The notes under the pieces were generated by a model. The model searched no databases. It was not told the DNA's origin and saw only the letters and a list, made by a program, of their open reading frames with translations. From assembly GCF_020179405.1 (NCBI RefSeq), contig NZ_JAICBZ010000040.1:1-36698 (forward strand): a DNA stretch of 36,698 bases, given 5' to 3'. The position numbers and the translations under genes are program-made. Of the stretch, positions 1 through 8,006 are shown in pieces (position 1 is the stretch's first letter; each line of letters opens with the position of its first letter). Origin of the DNA: Xinfangfangia pollutisoli (GTDB taxonomy: Bacteria > Pseudomonadota > Alphaproteobacteria > Rhodobacterales > Rhodobacteraceae).

Positions 1-183
1 ATGCCCCGCCCCGAGGCGCAGGCGCGGATCAAGGCGCTGTGCGCCGAGGCGCAGCGCGGCGGCCCGGGTCTGCTGGCGCTGGTGGCGCGCGATTTCCCCG
101 ATCTGGACCTGTCCGTCGCAGGCGGTCTGGGCCAGGCGCCCGCCGAGGCGCGGGCCTTCGCGGCCAGCCTGAAGGGGCTTTAG
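1..183 (+). CDS. C-terminal end of an unidentified protein (partial at window edge)
   Basis: An open frame runs from the first base to a TAG at 181-183 and gives 60 residues with GC-rich codon use like the neighbouring genes. It is alanine/leucine-rich and looks helical. The first codon happens to be ATG, but the frame is cut by the window edge, so the true start is probably upstream. I recognise no domain and assign no function. It is convergent with recQ, whose stop lies 25 bases away, which supports a real gene end here. Confidence 0.5.
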   Translation: MPRPEAQARIKALCAEAQRGGPGLLALVARDFPDLDLSVAGGLGQAPAEARAFAASLKGL

Positions 184-208
184 CGCCCCGGTCGCGGCGG
201 CGTAGGGA

Positions 209-2257
209 TCAGGCCTCTTCGCCGCCCAGAATCGCCAGGAAGGCCGGGCCGAAACGCTCGGCCTTTTGCGCATCCATGCCCTGCAGCCGTTCCAGATCGG
301 CCAGCGAGCGCGGCCGGCGCTCGGCGATCTGGCGCAGGGTCGCATTGGTGCAGGACAGCGGCTTGCCTGTGCCATCGGCGCCGCGCTGCAGCCGCAGCTG
401 CGCCGCCGCCAGCCGGTCGAAGACCGCGCCCTCGGCGCGCCCCGCAAGCGCCCGCCGCGCCGGATGCTGCGCCGGCGCTTCGGCGCCCAGGATCACCTGC
501 AGGAAGGCGCTGCCATAGCTGTCCAGCTTCTTGGCGCCGATCCCGGTGATGCCGGCCATCTGGTCCAGCGTCGAGGGCCGCTTCTCGGCCATCTCGATCA
601 GCGTGCGGTCGGCGAAGATCACATAGGCCGGCACATTCGCCGCCTCGGCCAGCGCCCGCCGCTTGGCCTTCAGCGCCGACAGAAGCGGCGCGTCCTCTTC
701 GGACACCAGCATGCGCAGGGGCGTTTTCGGCGCGGCCTGCAGCGCATCCTTGCGCAGCACCACCTGCACCTCGCCGCGCAGCACCGGCCGGGCCGCTTCG
801 GTCATCCGCAGGGCGCCGTGGCGTTCGGGATCGGGGCGGATCAGGTCGCGCCCCATCATCTGGCGGAACACCGCATCCCATTGCGCCTTCGACAAATCCC
901 GCCCGACGCCGAAGGTCGGCAGCCCGTCATGGCCGCGCTCGCGCACCTTGTCGGTCATCTGCCCGGTCAGGATGTCGATCAGATGGCCCTTGCCATAGCT
1001 TTCCCCGGTGCGCAGCGCCGCCGACAGCGCCTTGCGCACCGCATCGGTGGCATCGAAGACCTCGGCCGGGCGGTCGCACAGGTCGCAATTGCCGCAGGGC
1101 TGCGAGGCCTCGCCGAAATAGCCCAGCAGCACCTGGCGCCGGCAGGCCGTGGCCTCGGCCAGGCCGAGAAGCGCGTTCAGCCGGCCATGATCGGCCTGCT
1201 TGCGGTCCATCGGCGCCACGCCTTCGTCGATCTGGCTGCGGCGATAGCGGATGTCGTCGGCGCCATACAGCGTCAGCGTCTCGGCCGGGGCGCCATCGCG
1301 GCCGGCACGGCCGATTTCCTGGTAATAGCTTTCGATCGACTTCGGCAGATCGGCATGGGCGACCCAGCGGATATCCGGCTTGTCGATCCCCATGCCGAAG
1401 GCCACCGTCGCCACGACGATCAGCCCGTCATCGCGCTGGAACCGGGTTTCGACCTGGCGGCGGTCGTCCGGGTCCATGCCGCCGTGATAATACAGCGCCG
1501 AATGCCCGGCCTCGCGCAGCGCCTGGGCCAGCGTCTCGGTCTTGGCCCGCGTGCCGCAATAGACAATGCCCGACTGGCCCTTGCGCGCCGCGGCAAAGCG
1601 CAGGATCTGCTCGCGCGGGGTGTGTTTGGCGGCGAAGGCCAGATGGATGTTCGGCCGGTCAAAGCCACGCAGGAAGGTTTCCGGCGTCCGGCCTTCAAAC
1701 AGCCGCGTGACGATTTCGGCGCGGGTTTCCTCATCCGCGGTGGCGGTGAAGGCCGCGACGGGCACATTCAGCGCCCGGCGCAGATCGCCGATCCGCAGGT
1801 AATCGGGGCGGAAATCATGGCCCCATTGCGAAACGCAATGCGCCTCGTCCACCGCGATCAGGCTGACGCCGGCGCGGCGAAGCAACGGAAGGGTCGCGCC
1901 CGAGGCCAGACGTTCGGGCGCCATGTACAGAAGCTTCAGCCGGCCCTCTTCCAGCGCGGCGAACACTTCTTCGGTTTCCTGGTCGGTATTGCCCGAGGTC
2001 AGCGCCCCCGCCTCGACCCCGGCTTCGCGCAGGCCCCGCACCTGATCGCGCATCAAGGCGATCAGCGGCGAGATCACCACCGTCACCCCGCTGCGGCACA
2101 AGGCGGGCAGCTGGAAGCACAGCGATTTGCCGCCGCCCGTGGGCATGATCGCCAAGGTGTCGCGCCCCGCGGTCACGGCGGCCACGATTTCCTCTTGCCC
2201 CGGCCGGAAGCCCGGGAATCCGAAGACCCGGGCCAGAAGGGATGCCGGATCGGGCAT
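209..2257 (-). CDS. recQ: ATP-dependent DNA helicase RecQ
   Basis: A 3'-5' DNA helicase of recombination and replication-fork repair, about 682 residues. The Walker A motif TGGGKS is at residues 40-45 and the DEAH box at 137-140 (VDEAHCVSQWGHDFRPDY region). Helicase motif VI (QEIGRAGRDG) is present, followed by a four-cysteine zinc module (C-RR...CGNCDLC) and the RecQ winged-helix region. The C-terminus carries two successive HRDC-like domains (about 515-595 and 600-682), whereas E. coli RecQ has one. The ATG at 2257 shares its A with the TGA of yggT (TGATG), so the two are probably translationally coupled. An in-frame GTG at 2260 is an alternative start. Confidence 0.95.
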   Translation of the reverse strand: MPDPASLLARVFGFPGFRPGQEEIVAAVTAGRDTLAIMPTGGGKSLCFQLPALCRSGVTVVISPLIALMRDQVRGLREAGVEAGALTSGNTDQETEEVFAALEEGRLKLLYMAPERLASGATLPLLRRAGVSLIAVDEAHCVSQWGHDFRPDYLRIGDLRRALNVPVAAFTATADEETRAEIVTRLFEGRTPETFLRGFDRPNIHLAFAAKHTPREQILRFAAARKGQSGIVYCGTRAKTETLAQALREAGHSALYYHGGMDPDDRRQVETRFQRDDGLIVVATVAFGMGIDKPDIRWVAHADLPKSIESYYQEIGRAGRDGAPAETLTLYGADDIRYRRSQIDEGVAPMDRKQADHGRLNALLGLAEATACRRQVLLGYFGEASQPCGNCDLCDRPAEVFDATDAVRKALSAALRTGESYGKGHLIDILTGQMTDKVRERGHDGLPTFGVGRDLSKAQWDAVFRQMMGRDLIRPDPERHGALRMTEAARPVLRGEVQVVLRKDALQAAPKTPLRMLVSEEDAPLLSALKAKRRALAEAANVPAYVIFADRTLIEMAEKRPSTLDQMAGITGIGAKKLDSYGSAFLQVILGAEAPAQHPARRALAGRAEGAVFDRLAAAQLRLQRGADGTGKPLSCTNATLRQIAERRPRSLADLERLQGMDAQKAERFGPAFLAILGGEEA

Positions 2258-2544
2258 CACATCAGATAGGCGGCGTTGTTCGTCAGGACGATGCGCAGGG
2301 CGATGACGCCGATCAGCACGATCAGCGGCGCGAAATCGATGCCCGAGGTCACCGGCACGATGCGGCGGACCTGGGAATACAGCGGCTCCAGCACGCGGTT
2401 CAGCCCGTCCCAGATCTGCGCGACCAGCGGCTGGCGCAGGTTCAGCACCTGGAAGTTGATCAGCCAGGACATGATCACATGCACCAGGATCACGTAATAG
2501 ATCAGGTCAAGGATCAGCATCAGGATCTGGAAAAGCGAAACCAT
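2257..2544 (-). CDS. YggT family integral membrane protein
   Basis: A 95-residue protein with two hydrophobic segments, one at the N-terminus (from VSLFQILMLILDLIYYVIL) and one near the C-terminus (FAPLIVLIGVIALRIVL). Between them is the YggT-family pattern of an N-x-x-x-P-stretch and a conserved P-L-Y/R-R-I-V-P segment (LEPLYSQVRRIVPV). YggT proteins are linked to envelope or osmotic functions but their molecular role is poorly defined. I use the ATG at 2544: the 18 codons upstream are proline-rich and would displace the membrane segment from the N-terminus. It is first in an overlapping pair with recQ. Confidence 0.85.
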   Translation of the reverse strand: MVSLFQILMLILDLIYYVILVHVIMSWLINFQVLNLRQPLVAQIWDGLNRVLEPLYSQVRRIVPVTSGIDFAPLIVLIGVIALRIVLTNNAAYLM

Positions 2545-2679
2545 CGGGCCCTCGATCGGTGATTGACCTGAGGTAGCGCGCGGGGGGGCAAAGGGCAATC
2601 CCTTGGCTTTGGCCTACGCAGGGTCACACTTGACCTTTGCAGCCGCAGCATGACAGTCGGGCCCGGATAGGAGGTGCCG

Positions 2680-3225
2680 ATGTATCCCTGGTTCCGCATG
2701 GCCAAGGAATTGTGGAAATTCCGCAAGGCCCCGAAACTCGCCCCGTTCGACACCCATGTCAGCACCCATCGCTGCTGGCCCTGGGACATCGACCCGTTTC
2801 TGGAACTGAACAACGGCCGCACCCTGACGCTGTACGATCTGGGCCGGCTGCCCTTTGGCAATCGCACCGGAATGAACCAGCTGGCGCGGCAGAAGGGCTG
2901 GGGCATGGCGGTGGCGGGCGTGTCGGTGCGCTATCGGCGGCGGATCACCACCTTTCAGCGCTTCACCATGAAGACGCGGCTGATCGGCTGGGATGCGCGC
3001 TTCACCTATCTTGAACAATCGATCTGGCGCGGCGGCGACTGCGCCTCGCATATCCTGCTGCGCATGGCGCTGACCCGTGGGCGCAATGGCATTCTGCCGC
3101 CGGCCGAGCTGGCGCAGGCGCTGGGCCTGCCGGGGGAAAGCCCGGCGCTGCCCGATTGGGTCATGGCCTGGATCGAGGCCGACGCCCAGCGGCCCTGGCC
3201 GCCGATGGCGGACGCGCCGAGCTGA
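2680..3225 (+). CDS. Acyl-CoA thioesterase-like protein, hot-dog fold (THEM6-like)
   Basis: A 181-residue protein resembling the single hot-dog thioesterases of the 4HBT/THEM6-like group. Seen in the sequence: an N-terminal FDTHVSTHRCWPWDIDPFLELNNGR segment, which is the usual hot-dog active-site region with D-x-N/L-N-N-G-R, and basic beta-strands later in the protein. The start is fixed by a strong AGGAGG at 2669-2674, five bases before the ATG at 2680; the GTG at 2674 lies inside that site. It is divergent from yggT across 135 bp. It probably hydrolyses acyl-CoA or acyl-ACP thioesters, but the substrate cannot be told. Confidence 0.75.
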   Translation: MYPWFRMAKELWKFRKAPKLAPFDTHVSTHRCWPWDIDPFLELNNGRTLTLYDLGRLPFGNRTGMNQLARQKGWGMAVAGVSVRYRRRITTFQRFTMKTRLIGWDARFTYLEQSIWRGGDCASHILLRMALTRGRNGILPPAELAQALGLPGESPALPDWVMAWIEADAQRPWPPMADAPS

Positions 3226-3327
3226 CGCCGGCAAACCCGGGATCTGACCACGGCGCCTTCTGACCGCGGCGCCTTGCGCCTGTGGCGGATTTCGGGCTCA
3301 CTCCGCGCCAGCAGCGGGGGGCGGGAT

Positions 3328-4689
3328 ATGGTCAGCGCAAAGAAACGGATCTGGGGCTGGTATTTCTTCGACTGGGCCAGCCAGCCCTACAATACCTTGT
3401 TGCTGACCTTCATCTTCGGCCCCTATTTCGCCGAGGTGGCGCGCGACTTCTTTACCACCCAGGGCGCCGATGCCGAAACCGCCGCCGCGCATTCCCAGGC
3501 CTATTGGACCACGGGCCAGACGATCACCGGCTTCTTGATCGCGCTCCTCTCGCCGGTTCTGGGCGCCATCGCCGATGGGGCGGGGCGGCGGATGCTGTGG
3601 ATCTGGATCTTCTCGGTGCTTTACGTGCTGGGCGCCTGGGCGCTGTGGTGGTGCATGCCGCAGATGCCGGGCCTGTTCTGGCCGGTGTTCTGGTTCAGCC
3701 TGGGCTTCATCGGCATGGAGATGGCGACCAACTTCACCAATGCGCTGATGCCCGACCTGACCGGACATGACGAGATGGGCAAGATCTCGGGCACGGGCTT
3801 TGCCTTCGGCTATGCCGGCGGCGTGATCGCGCTGTTCATCGTGCTGCTGTTCTTTGCCGAGGACGGCACGACCGGAAAGACCTTTATCGGGCTTGATCCG
3901 GCCTTCGGCCTGAATGCGGCGCTGCGCGAAGGCACGCGCTCGGTCGGACCCTTCACCGCGATCTGGTATGCGGTCTTCATGCTGCCCTTCTTTCTGTGGG
4001 TGCGCGAACCCGTGCTGCGGGGCGCACGCCAGAACGTGGCGCAGTCGCTGCGGGGCCTGTGGCAGTCAATCCGGGCGCTGGGCCAGCGGCGCAGCCTGGC
4101 GAATTTCCTTGTCAGCTCAATGTTGTACCGGGATTCGCTGAATGCGGTCTATGGGCTGGGCGGGGCCTATGCCAGCAACGTCATGGGCTGGAGCGTGGTT
4201 CAATCGGGGATCTTCGGCATTCTGGCCGCGATCACCGCGGCGCTGTTCAGCTGGATGGGCGGCTATTTCGATTCGCGCTACGGGCCCAAGGTGGTGATCG
4301 TCTGGTCGATCCTGGCGCTGACCGCGGTGATCGTGGTCATGGTGGGGCTGACGCCGGACAGCCTGTTCGGGCAGGCCTTCGCCGCGGGCTCGTCGATGCC
4401 AAATACGATCTTCTACATCTGCGGCGCGGTGATCGGCGCGGCGGGGGGCACGGTTCAGGCCGCCAGCCGGACGCTGATGGTCTATCACGTCACGCCGGAA
4501 ACCGCGGCCTCGGGCTTCGGGCTTTACGGCCTGTCGGGCAAGGCCACGGCCTTCCTGGCCCCGGCGCTGATCACGGCGGCCACGCTTGCCAGCGGGAATG
4601 CGCGCATCGGCATCTCGCCCCTGATCGGGCTGTTCCTTCTGGGACTTGTCCTGCTAGTCTGGGTCAACCCCAAAGGCGAGAAATCCTGA
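3328..4689 (+). CDS. MFS transporter, UMF1/Atg22-like family
   Basis: About 453 residues with around twelve hydrophobic segments. The N-terminal signature WGWYFFDWASQPYNTLLLTF-type motif and the ADGAGRRM loop after the second or third segment are typical of the UMF1 (Atg22-like) branch of the major facilitator superfamily. Fungal members export amino acids from the vacuole; bacterial substrates are mostly unknown. I start at the ATG at 3328, preceded by a G-rich Shine-Dalgarno (GGGGGGCGGGAT). The upstream TTG at 3274 would add an implausible basic tail. The TGA at 4687-4689 overlaps the ATG of mepA by one base. Confidence 0.88.
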   Translation: MVSAKKRIWGWYFFDWASQPYNTLLLTFIFGPYFAEVARDFFTTQGADAETAAAHSQAYWTTGQTITGFLIALLSPVLGAIADGAGRRMLWIWIFSVLYVLGAWALWWCMPQMPGLFWPVFWFSLGFIGMEMATNFTNALMPDLTGHDEMGKISGTGFAFGYAGGVIALFIVLLFFAEDGTTGKTFIGLDPAFGLNAALREGTRSVGPFTAIWYAVFMLPFFLWVREPVLRGARQNVAQSLRGLWQSIRALGQRRSLANFLVSSMLYRDSLNAVYGLGGAYASNVMGWSVVQSGIFGILAAITAALFSWMGGYFDSRYGPKVVIVWSILALTAVIVVMVGLTPDSLFGQAFAAGSSMPNTIFYICGAVIGAAGGTVQAASRTLMVYHVTPETAASGFGLYGLSGKATAFLAPALITAATLASGNARIGISPLIGLFLLGLVLLVWVNPKGEKS

Positions 4690-5585
4690 TGCTGCGTCGC
4701 GCCCTGCTGTTTTGCGCAATCCTTCTGATGCCCGCCCCGGCTATGGCCGAAACTCTGGCGAACAAGCTGTTCGGCGCGGCGCAGCTGCCCAGCCAGCAAA
4801 AGCCGATGCCGGTCGGGTCTTATTCGCGGGGCTGCGCGGCGGGGCTGATGGAATTGCCGGAAACCGGCCCGACCTGGCAGGCGATGCGCCTGTCGCGGCA
4901 CCGCAATTTCGGCCAGCCCGAGATGATCCAGTTCCTGGTCGACCTGTCGCAGGAAGCCAGGCAGCTGGGCTGGGGCAAGGGGCTTTACATCGGCGATATC
5001 AGCCAGCCGCGCGGCGGGCCGATGACCTCGGGCCATGCCAGCCATCAGATCGGGCTGGATGCCGATATCTGGTGGCTGGCGCCCAAGCGGTTGGACCTGT
5101 CGGCGAAAGAGCGCGAGAAGATCTCGTCCATCCCGATGCGCTCGGCCGATCAGCTGTCGGTGACCAAAAGCTTTGGCCCGAAGGCGCGGGCGTTGCTGAA
5201 GGCGGCCGCCAGCGATCCGCGCGTCGACCGCATCTTCGTGGCCGCCGCGATCAAGATCGAGATCTGCAAGACCGCCAAGAACAGCGACAGGAAATGGCTG
5301 CAGAAACTGCGCCCGGTGGCCGGCCATGACACGCATTTCCATGTGCGGCTGAAATGCCCGAAAGGCGCCAAACTGTGCGAGACGCAGACCCCGACCGTCA
5401 GCGAATTGTCCAAGGGCGGCAATGGCTGCGACGATACGCTGATGTGGTGGGTGACCGATTATCTGAACCCGCCCAAGGGCACGAAGAAACCGAAAGACCC
5501 CGATGCTCCGAAGAAGAAGGGGCCGCGCGACTACACGATGGCCGATCTGCCGGCGCAATGCCGCACCGTTCTCGCTTCGGACTGA
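4689..5585 (+). CDS. mepA: Penicillin-insensitive murein endopeptidase MepA
   Basis: A 298-residue periplasmic LAS-type zinc metallopeptidase that cleaves D-Ala-mDAP cross-links in peptidoglycan. The signal peptide covers residues 1-20, with a likely cut after AMA. The metal/active-site pattern has the spacing of E. coli MepA: H116 and H119, D126 (in SGHASHQIGLDAD), then H213, H216 and H218 (in GHDTHFH). Several cysteines (C49, C193, C226, C234, C245 region) fit the disulphide-bonded family. It overlaps the UMF1 transporter by one base (TGATG) and the next gene by 28 bases, so the three form one operon. Confidence 0.93.
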   Translation: MLRRALLFCAILLMPAPAMAETLANKLFGAAQLPSQQKPMPVGSYSRGCAAGLMELPETGPTWQAMRLSRHRNFGQPEMIQFLVDLSQEARQLGWGKGLYIGDISQPRGGPMTSGHASHQIGLDADIWWLAPKRLDLSAKEREKISSIPMRSADQLSVTKSFGPKARALLKAAASDPRVDRIFVAAAIKIEICKTAKNSDRKWLQKLRPVAGHDTHFHVRLKCPKGAKLCETQTPTVSELSKGGNGCDDTLMWWVTDYLNPPKGTKKPKDPDAPKKKGPRDYTMADLPAQCRTVLASD

Positions 5586-6490
5586 TCGCCGCCGGGGCGC
5601 TGCTGCTGATCGGGCTGCAATCGGCCGCGCCGCCCCAGGCGCCGCCGGGCTATCTGTCATCCTATCGCTGGCAGATCGACGATCCCCGCTTTGGCGGTTT
5701 CTCGGCGATCGACCTGTCCGGGGACGGGGCCCGCTTCACCGCCGTGTCGGACCGCGGCAGCTGGGTCAGCGGGCAGATCCTGCGCGATGCTTCGGGGCGG
5801 ATCACCGGCCTGCAGGCGGGGCCGGTTCTGCCCCTGCAGGATGCGGATGGCAAAGCGTTGCGCGGCAAGGCGGGCGATGCCGAAGGGCTGGCGATCGGGG
5901 CCGATGGCACGGCCTGGGTGTCGTTCGAGGGCGATACGCGGGTGATGCGCTATGACCGGCTGGACGGGCCCGCGGTGGAATTGCCCCGGGCCGAGGCCTT
6001 CGGCCGCATGCACCCGAATGGCGGGCCCGAGGCCTTGGCCATCGACGCGCTGGGCCGGCTGTACACCCTGCCCGAAGGCTATGAGGGCATGGGCTGGCCG
6101 GTGCCGATCTTTCGCTACGATGCCGGGGAATGGACCCTGGCCTTCCGCTTTCCGCGCGATCCGGCCTTCCTGCCGGCCGGCGCCGATTTCGGCCCCGATG
6201 GCCGGCTGTACGTGCTGGAGCGCAAGTTCCTGGGCCCCGGCGGTTTTGCCAGCCGGGTGATCGCGCTGGATCTGCCGGCAGGCGACGCGCCACCCGGCGA
6301 AGATCCCCCGATGCTGCAGCCGCAGACGGTGCTGGAAACCCCGCCCGGGCTGCATGACAATCTGGAAGGTCTGGCCGTCTGGCGCGACGCCGCCGGCCAG
6401 ATCCGGCTGACCCTGATCGCCGACGACAATTTCACCTTCTATCTGCGCACGGAAATCGTCGAATACCGCCTTCCGCCAGACCCGCCGTAA
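5558..6490 (+). CDS. Secreted esterase-like activity of phytase family protein
   Basis: A 310-residue exported protein with a signal segment at residues 5-25 (SRFGLIAAGALLLIG). The body reads as a beta-propeller of the family named 'esterase-like activity of phytase': GGFSAIDLSGDG, FTAVSDRGSW, AEGLAIGADGTAWVSFEGD, GPEALAIDALGRLYTLPEGYEG and LEGLAVW are repeated blade elements rich in D-G turns. Bacterial members are mostly uncharacterised, and esterase or phosphatase activity is family inference only. The ATG at 5558 lies inside the 3' end of mepA (28-base overlap); a start further upstream would remove the N-terminal signal. Confidence 0.82.
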   Translation: MPHRSRFGLIAAGALLLIGLQSAAPPQAPPGYLSSYRWQIDDPRFGGFSAIDLSGDGARFTAVSDRGSWVSGQILRDASGRITGLQAGPVLPLQDADGKALRGKAGDAEGLAIGADGTAWVSFEGDTRVMRYDRLDGPAVELPRAEAFGRMHPNGGPEALAIDALGRLYTLPEGYEGMGWPVPIFRYDAGEWTLAFRFPRDPAFLPAGADFGPDGRLYVLERKFLGPGGFASRVIALDLPAGDAPPGEDPPMLQPQTVLETPPGLHDNLEGLAVWRDAAGQIRLTLIADDNFTFYLRTEIVEYRLPPDPP

Positions 6491-6589
6491 CGGCAAAGTT
6501 GACGCATCCGCACAGGCCCGCTAAAGCGCGCCGTCCCCGGCAGAAGGCTGGGGCCAAGTCTCCGCTACCTTGTCAAAACGGAATCAGAC

Positions 6590-7210
6590 ATGCACCGAAT
6601 TCTGCCCGGCATCCTTGCCATGGCCGCCATCGTCGTGGCCTCGAACATCCTCGTCCAGTTCCCCATGGGTGGCTACCTGACCTGGGGCGCGATCACCTAT
6701 CCTTTCGCCTTCCTGGTCACCGACCTGACCAATCGCCTGCAGGGGCCGCAGGCCGCGCGCCGGGTGGTGCTGATCGGCTTTGTCACCGGCATTGCCTGCT
6801 CGCTGATCGGCACCCGGATCATCGGCGAGTTCGGCCCGCTGGTCACGCTGCGCATCGCGCTGGGCTCGGGCGCGGCCTTCCTGGCGGCGCAACTGCTGGA
6901 CATCACCCTGTTCAACCGCCTGCGCCGCGCGGCCTGGTGGAAGGCGCCTTTCGTGTCGACGCTGGCCTCGTCGACGCTGGACACCTGCATCTTCTTCACC
7001 ACCGCTTTCGCCGCCTTCCTGACCGTGCTGGAACCCTTGAACGATGTCAGCTGGGCCGCCACGCCGACGCCCCTGCTGGGCCAGGGGCCCGAACTGCCGT
7101 TCTGGGTTTCGCTGGCCGTCGCGGATTGGAGCGTGAAGATTGCCCTCGCAATCATCGCCCTGATCCCGTTCCGCATCATTGTCGGAAGACTGACCGCAAG
7201 GGTTGCGTAA
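6590..7210 (+). CDS. Queuosine precursor transporter (YhhQ/DUF165 family)
   Basis: A 206-residue polytopic membrane protein with about six hydrophobic segments. Family motifs are visible: ITYPFAFLVTDLTN near residues 35-48, the small-residue/G-rich middle helix, and ASSTLDTCIFF at about 125-135. YhhQ-type proteins take up 7-cyano-7-deazaguanine or 7-aminomethyl-7-deazaguanine, the precursors of queuosine at tRNA position 34. I looked for a preQ1 riboswitch in the 99 bp upstream and saw none. The next gene downstream serves ribosome rescue, and trhO (another tRNA U34 enzyme) is 4 kb away. Confidence 0.9.
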   Translation: MHRILPGILAMAAIVVASNILVQFPMGGYLTWGAITYPFAFLVTDLTNRLQGPQAARRVVLIGFVTGIACSLIGTRIIGEFGPLVTLRIALGSGAAFLAAQLLDITLFNRLRRAAWWKAPFVSTLASSTLDTCIFFTTAFAAFLTVLEPLNDVSWAATPTPLLGQGPELPFWVSLAVADWSVKIALAIIALIPFRIIVGRLTARVA

Positions 7211-7223
7211 TTTCTGTTGACGA

Positions 7224-7238
7224 ACACAAAATCTGTGT
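7224..7238. promoter_or_regulatory. Short inverted repeat next to a TTGACG -35-like element
   Basis: ACACA-aaatc-TGTGT forms a perfect five-base inverted repeat beginning two bases after TTGACG (7217-7222). A -10 at the usual spacing (about 7240) is not convincing. A transcript starting near 7250 would begin shortly before the strong Shine-Dalgarno at 7266. This may be an operator for the small leader/RNA gene; nothing in the sequence names a regulator. Confidence 0.3.
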
Positions 7239-7280
7239 CACGCTTTCCTTATCGGCAATCTTTTGAAAGGAGGTGATCCA

Positions 7281-7337
7281 GTGTCTAGAGGGATATTGGA
7301 GAGAGAGGTCGGAACAGTCAGGAGGCGTGTTTTCTAA
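7281..7337 (+). CDS. Candidate leader peptide of 18 residues
   Basis: GTG start seven bases after the core GGAGG of an exceptionally complete Shine-Dalgarno, ending in TAA. The peptide reads MSRGILEREVGTVRRRVF. It is rich in codons rare in such a GC-rich genome: AGA, ATA, TTG, AGA, then AGG-AGG-CGT near the end. Five of 18 residues are arginine. That is unlike the neighbouring genes and recalls leader peptides in which ribosome pausing controls a downstream structure; the stop codon sits inside hairpin 1. I know no named homologue. The alternative is that only the RNA matters. Confidence 0.45.
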   Translation: MSRGILEREVGTVRRRVF

Positions 7338-7407
7338 GGGCAGCCCCGAGAAAACAGACCACTGGTTGGGCCCAGATCCCTAACTGGCCCATCTCCTTGG
7401 AACTCGG

Positions 7408-7440
7408 AAAGGGTCGCCCCCGCGGGCGACCCTTTCTCTT
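7408..7440 (+). terminator. Intrinsic terminator upstream of arfB
   Basis: Perfect 12-bp stem: AAAGGGTCGCCC (7408-7419), loop CCGC, GGGCGACCCTTT (7424-7435), followed by CTCTT. It ends the leader/sRNA transcript 49 bases before the arfB start. Confidence 0.85.
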
Positions 7441-7488
7441 GTGGCTTCGCGGCTTGTGGACAGGCCGCCCGCCGCCTAATTTGCCGCC

Positions 7489-7911
7489 ATGCTGCATGTG
7501 ACCGACACGATCGCCCTTGCCGATTGGGAGCTGAGCGAAAGCTTCATGCGCGCCTCGGGGCCGGGGGGGCAGAATGTCAACAAGGTCTCGACCGCGGTCG
7601 AGTTGCGCTTCGAGGCCGAACGCTCGCCGCATCTGGCCCCGCCGGTGAAGGCGCGGCTTAAAAAACTGGCAGGCCGACGCTGGACATTGGACGGCGCGCT
7701 GGTGATTCAGGTCGATGAAACCCGCAGCCAAGCCCGCAACCGCGAGATCGCCCGCGAGCGTCTGGTCGATCTAATCCGCGCGGCGCTGGTGGCGCCCAAG
7801 CGGCGGATCGCCACCAAGCCCACGCTGGGCAGCCAGCGCCGCAGACTGGCGGCCAAGGGCCTGCGGGGCGAGGTCAAGGCGCTGCGCGGACGAATCGAAG
7901 ACGCGGAATAA
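7489..7911 (+). CDS. arfB: Alternative ribosome-rescue factor ArfB (ICT1/YaeJ-type peptidyl-tRNA hydrolase)
   Basis: A 140-residue one-domain release-factor relative that frees stalled ribosomes by hydrolysing peptidyl-tRNA. The catalytic GGQ is at residues 26-28 within RASGPGGQNVNKVST. The length is that of ArfB rather than of RF1/RF2, and no codon-recognition domain is present. A basic C-terminal tail (KRRIATKP...QRRRLAAKGLRGEVKALRGR) is the part that enters the empty mRNA channel in the E. coli protein. No Shine-Dalgarno precedes the ATG. TTGTGG (7454-7459), a 17-base gap and TAATTT (7477-7482) would put a transcript start at about the ATG. Upstream lies the terminator-bearing leader. Confidence 0.93.
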   Translation: MLHVTDTIALADWELSESFMRASGPGGQNVNKVSTAVELRFEAERSPHLAPPVKARLKKLAGRRWTLDGALVIQVDETRSQARNREIARERLVDLIRAALVAPKRRIATKPTLGSQRRRLAAKGLRGEVKALRGRIEDAE

Positions 7912-8006
7912 GCGTCGAATCCGTTGCGGCCCGGGCCGAGACAGGCTAGCCAGCGCCGGAATGCAACACCCGGATCACGATCCGGCGACAGCAAGGTGAC
8001 AGGCGC

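Larger units (their letters stand above)
7266..7440 (+). ncRNA. Structured leader or small RNA with maximal Shine-Dalgarno and terminator
   Basis: This stretch lies between the queuosine transporter and arfB. It contains AAAGGAGGTGATCCAG at 7266-7281, a 16-base match to the complement of the conserved 16S rRNA 3' end, followed by a mini-ORF. Hairpin 1 pairs TGTTTTCT (7328-7335) with AGAAAACA (7349-7356) and spans the mini-ORF stop. Hairpin 2 pairs TGGGCC (7367-7372) with GGCCCA (7386-7391). Hairpin 3 is an intrinsic terminator. CATCTCCTT (7390-7398) could also pair with AAGGAGGTG (7267-7275) over nine positions, one of them G-U, masking the Shine-Dalgarno and competing with hairpin 2. It could be an attenuator for arfB or a free-standing small mRNA/sRNA. 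Confidence 0.5.

Noticed and set aside
6491-6589. preQ1 riboswitch upstream of the queuosine-precursor transporter
   Set aside because: No preQ1-type stem and A-rich tail can be found in these 99 bases.
7266-7281. Fragment of a 16S rRNA gene on the opposite strand
   Set aside because: Only the 16-base anti-Shine-Dalgarno complement matches; the adjoining bases do not follow 16S sequence, and the position fits a ribosome site.
7273-7383. Alternative frame from a GTG at 7273 giving about 36 residues across the leader
   Set aside because: Its start lies inside the Shine-Dalgarno and has no site of its own; the 7281 start is far better placed, although the alternative peptide looks natural enough to keep in mind.
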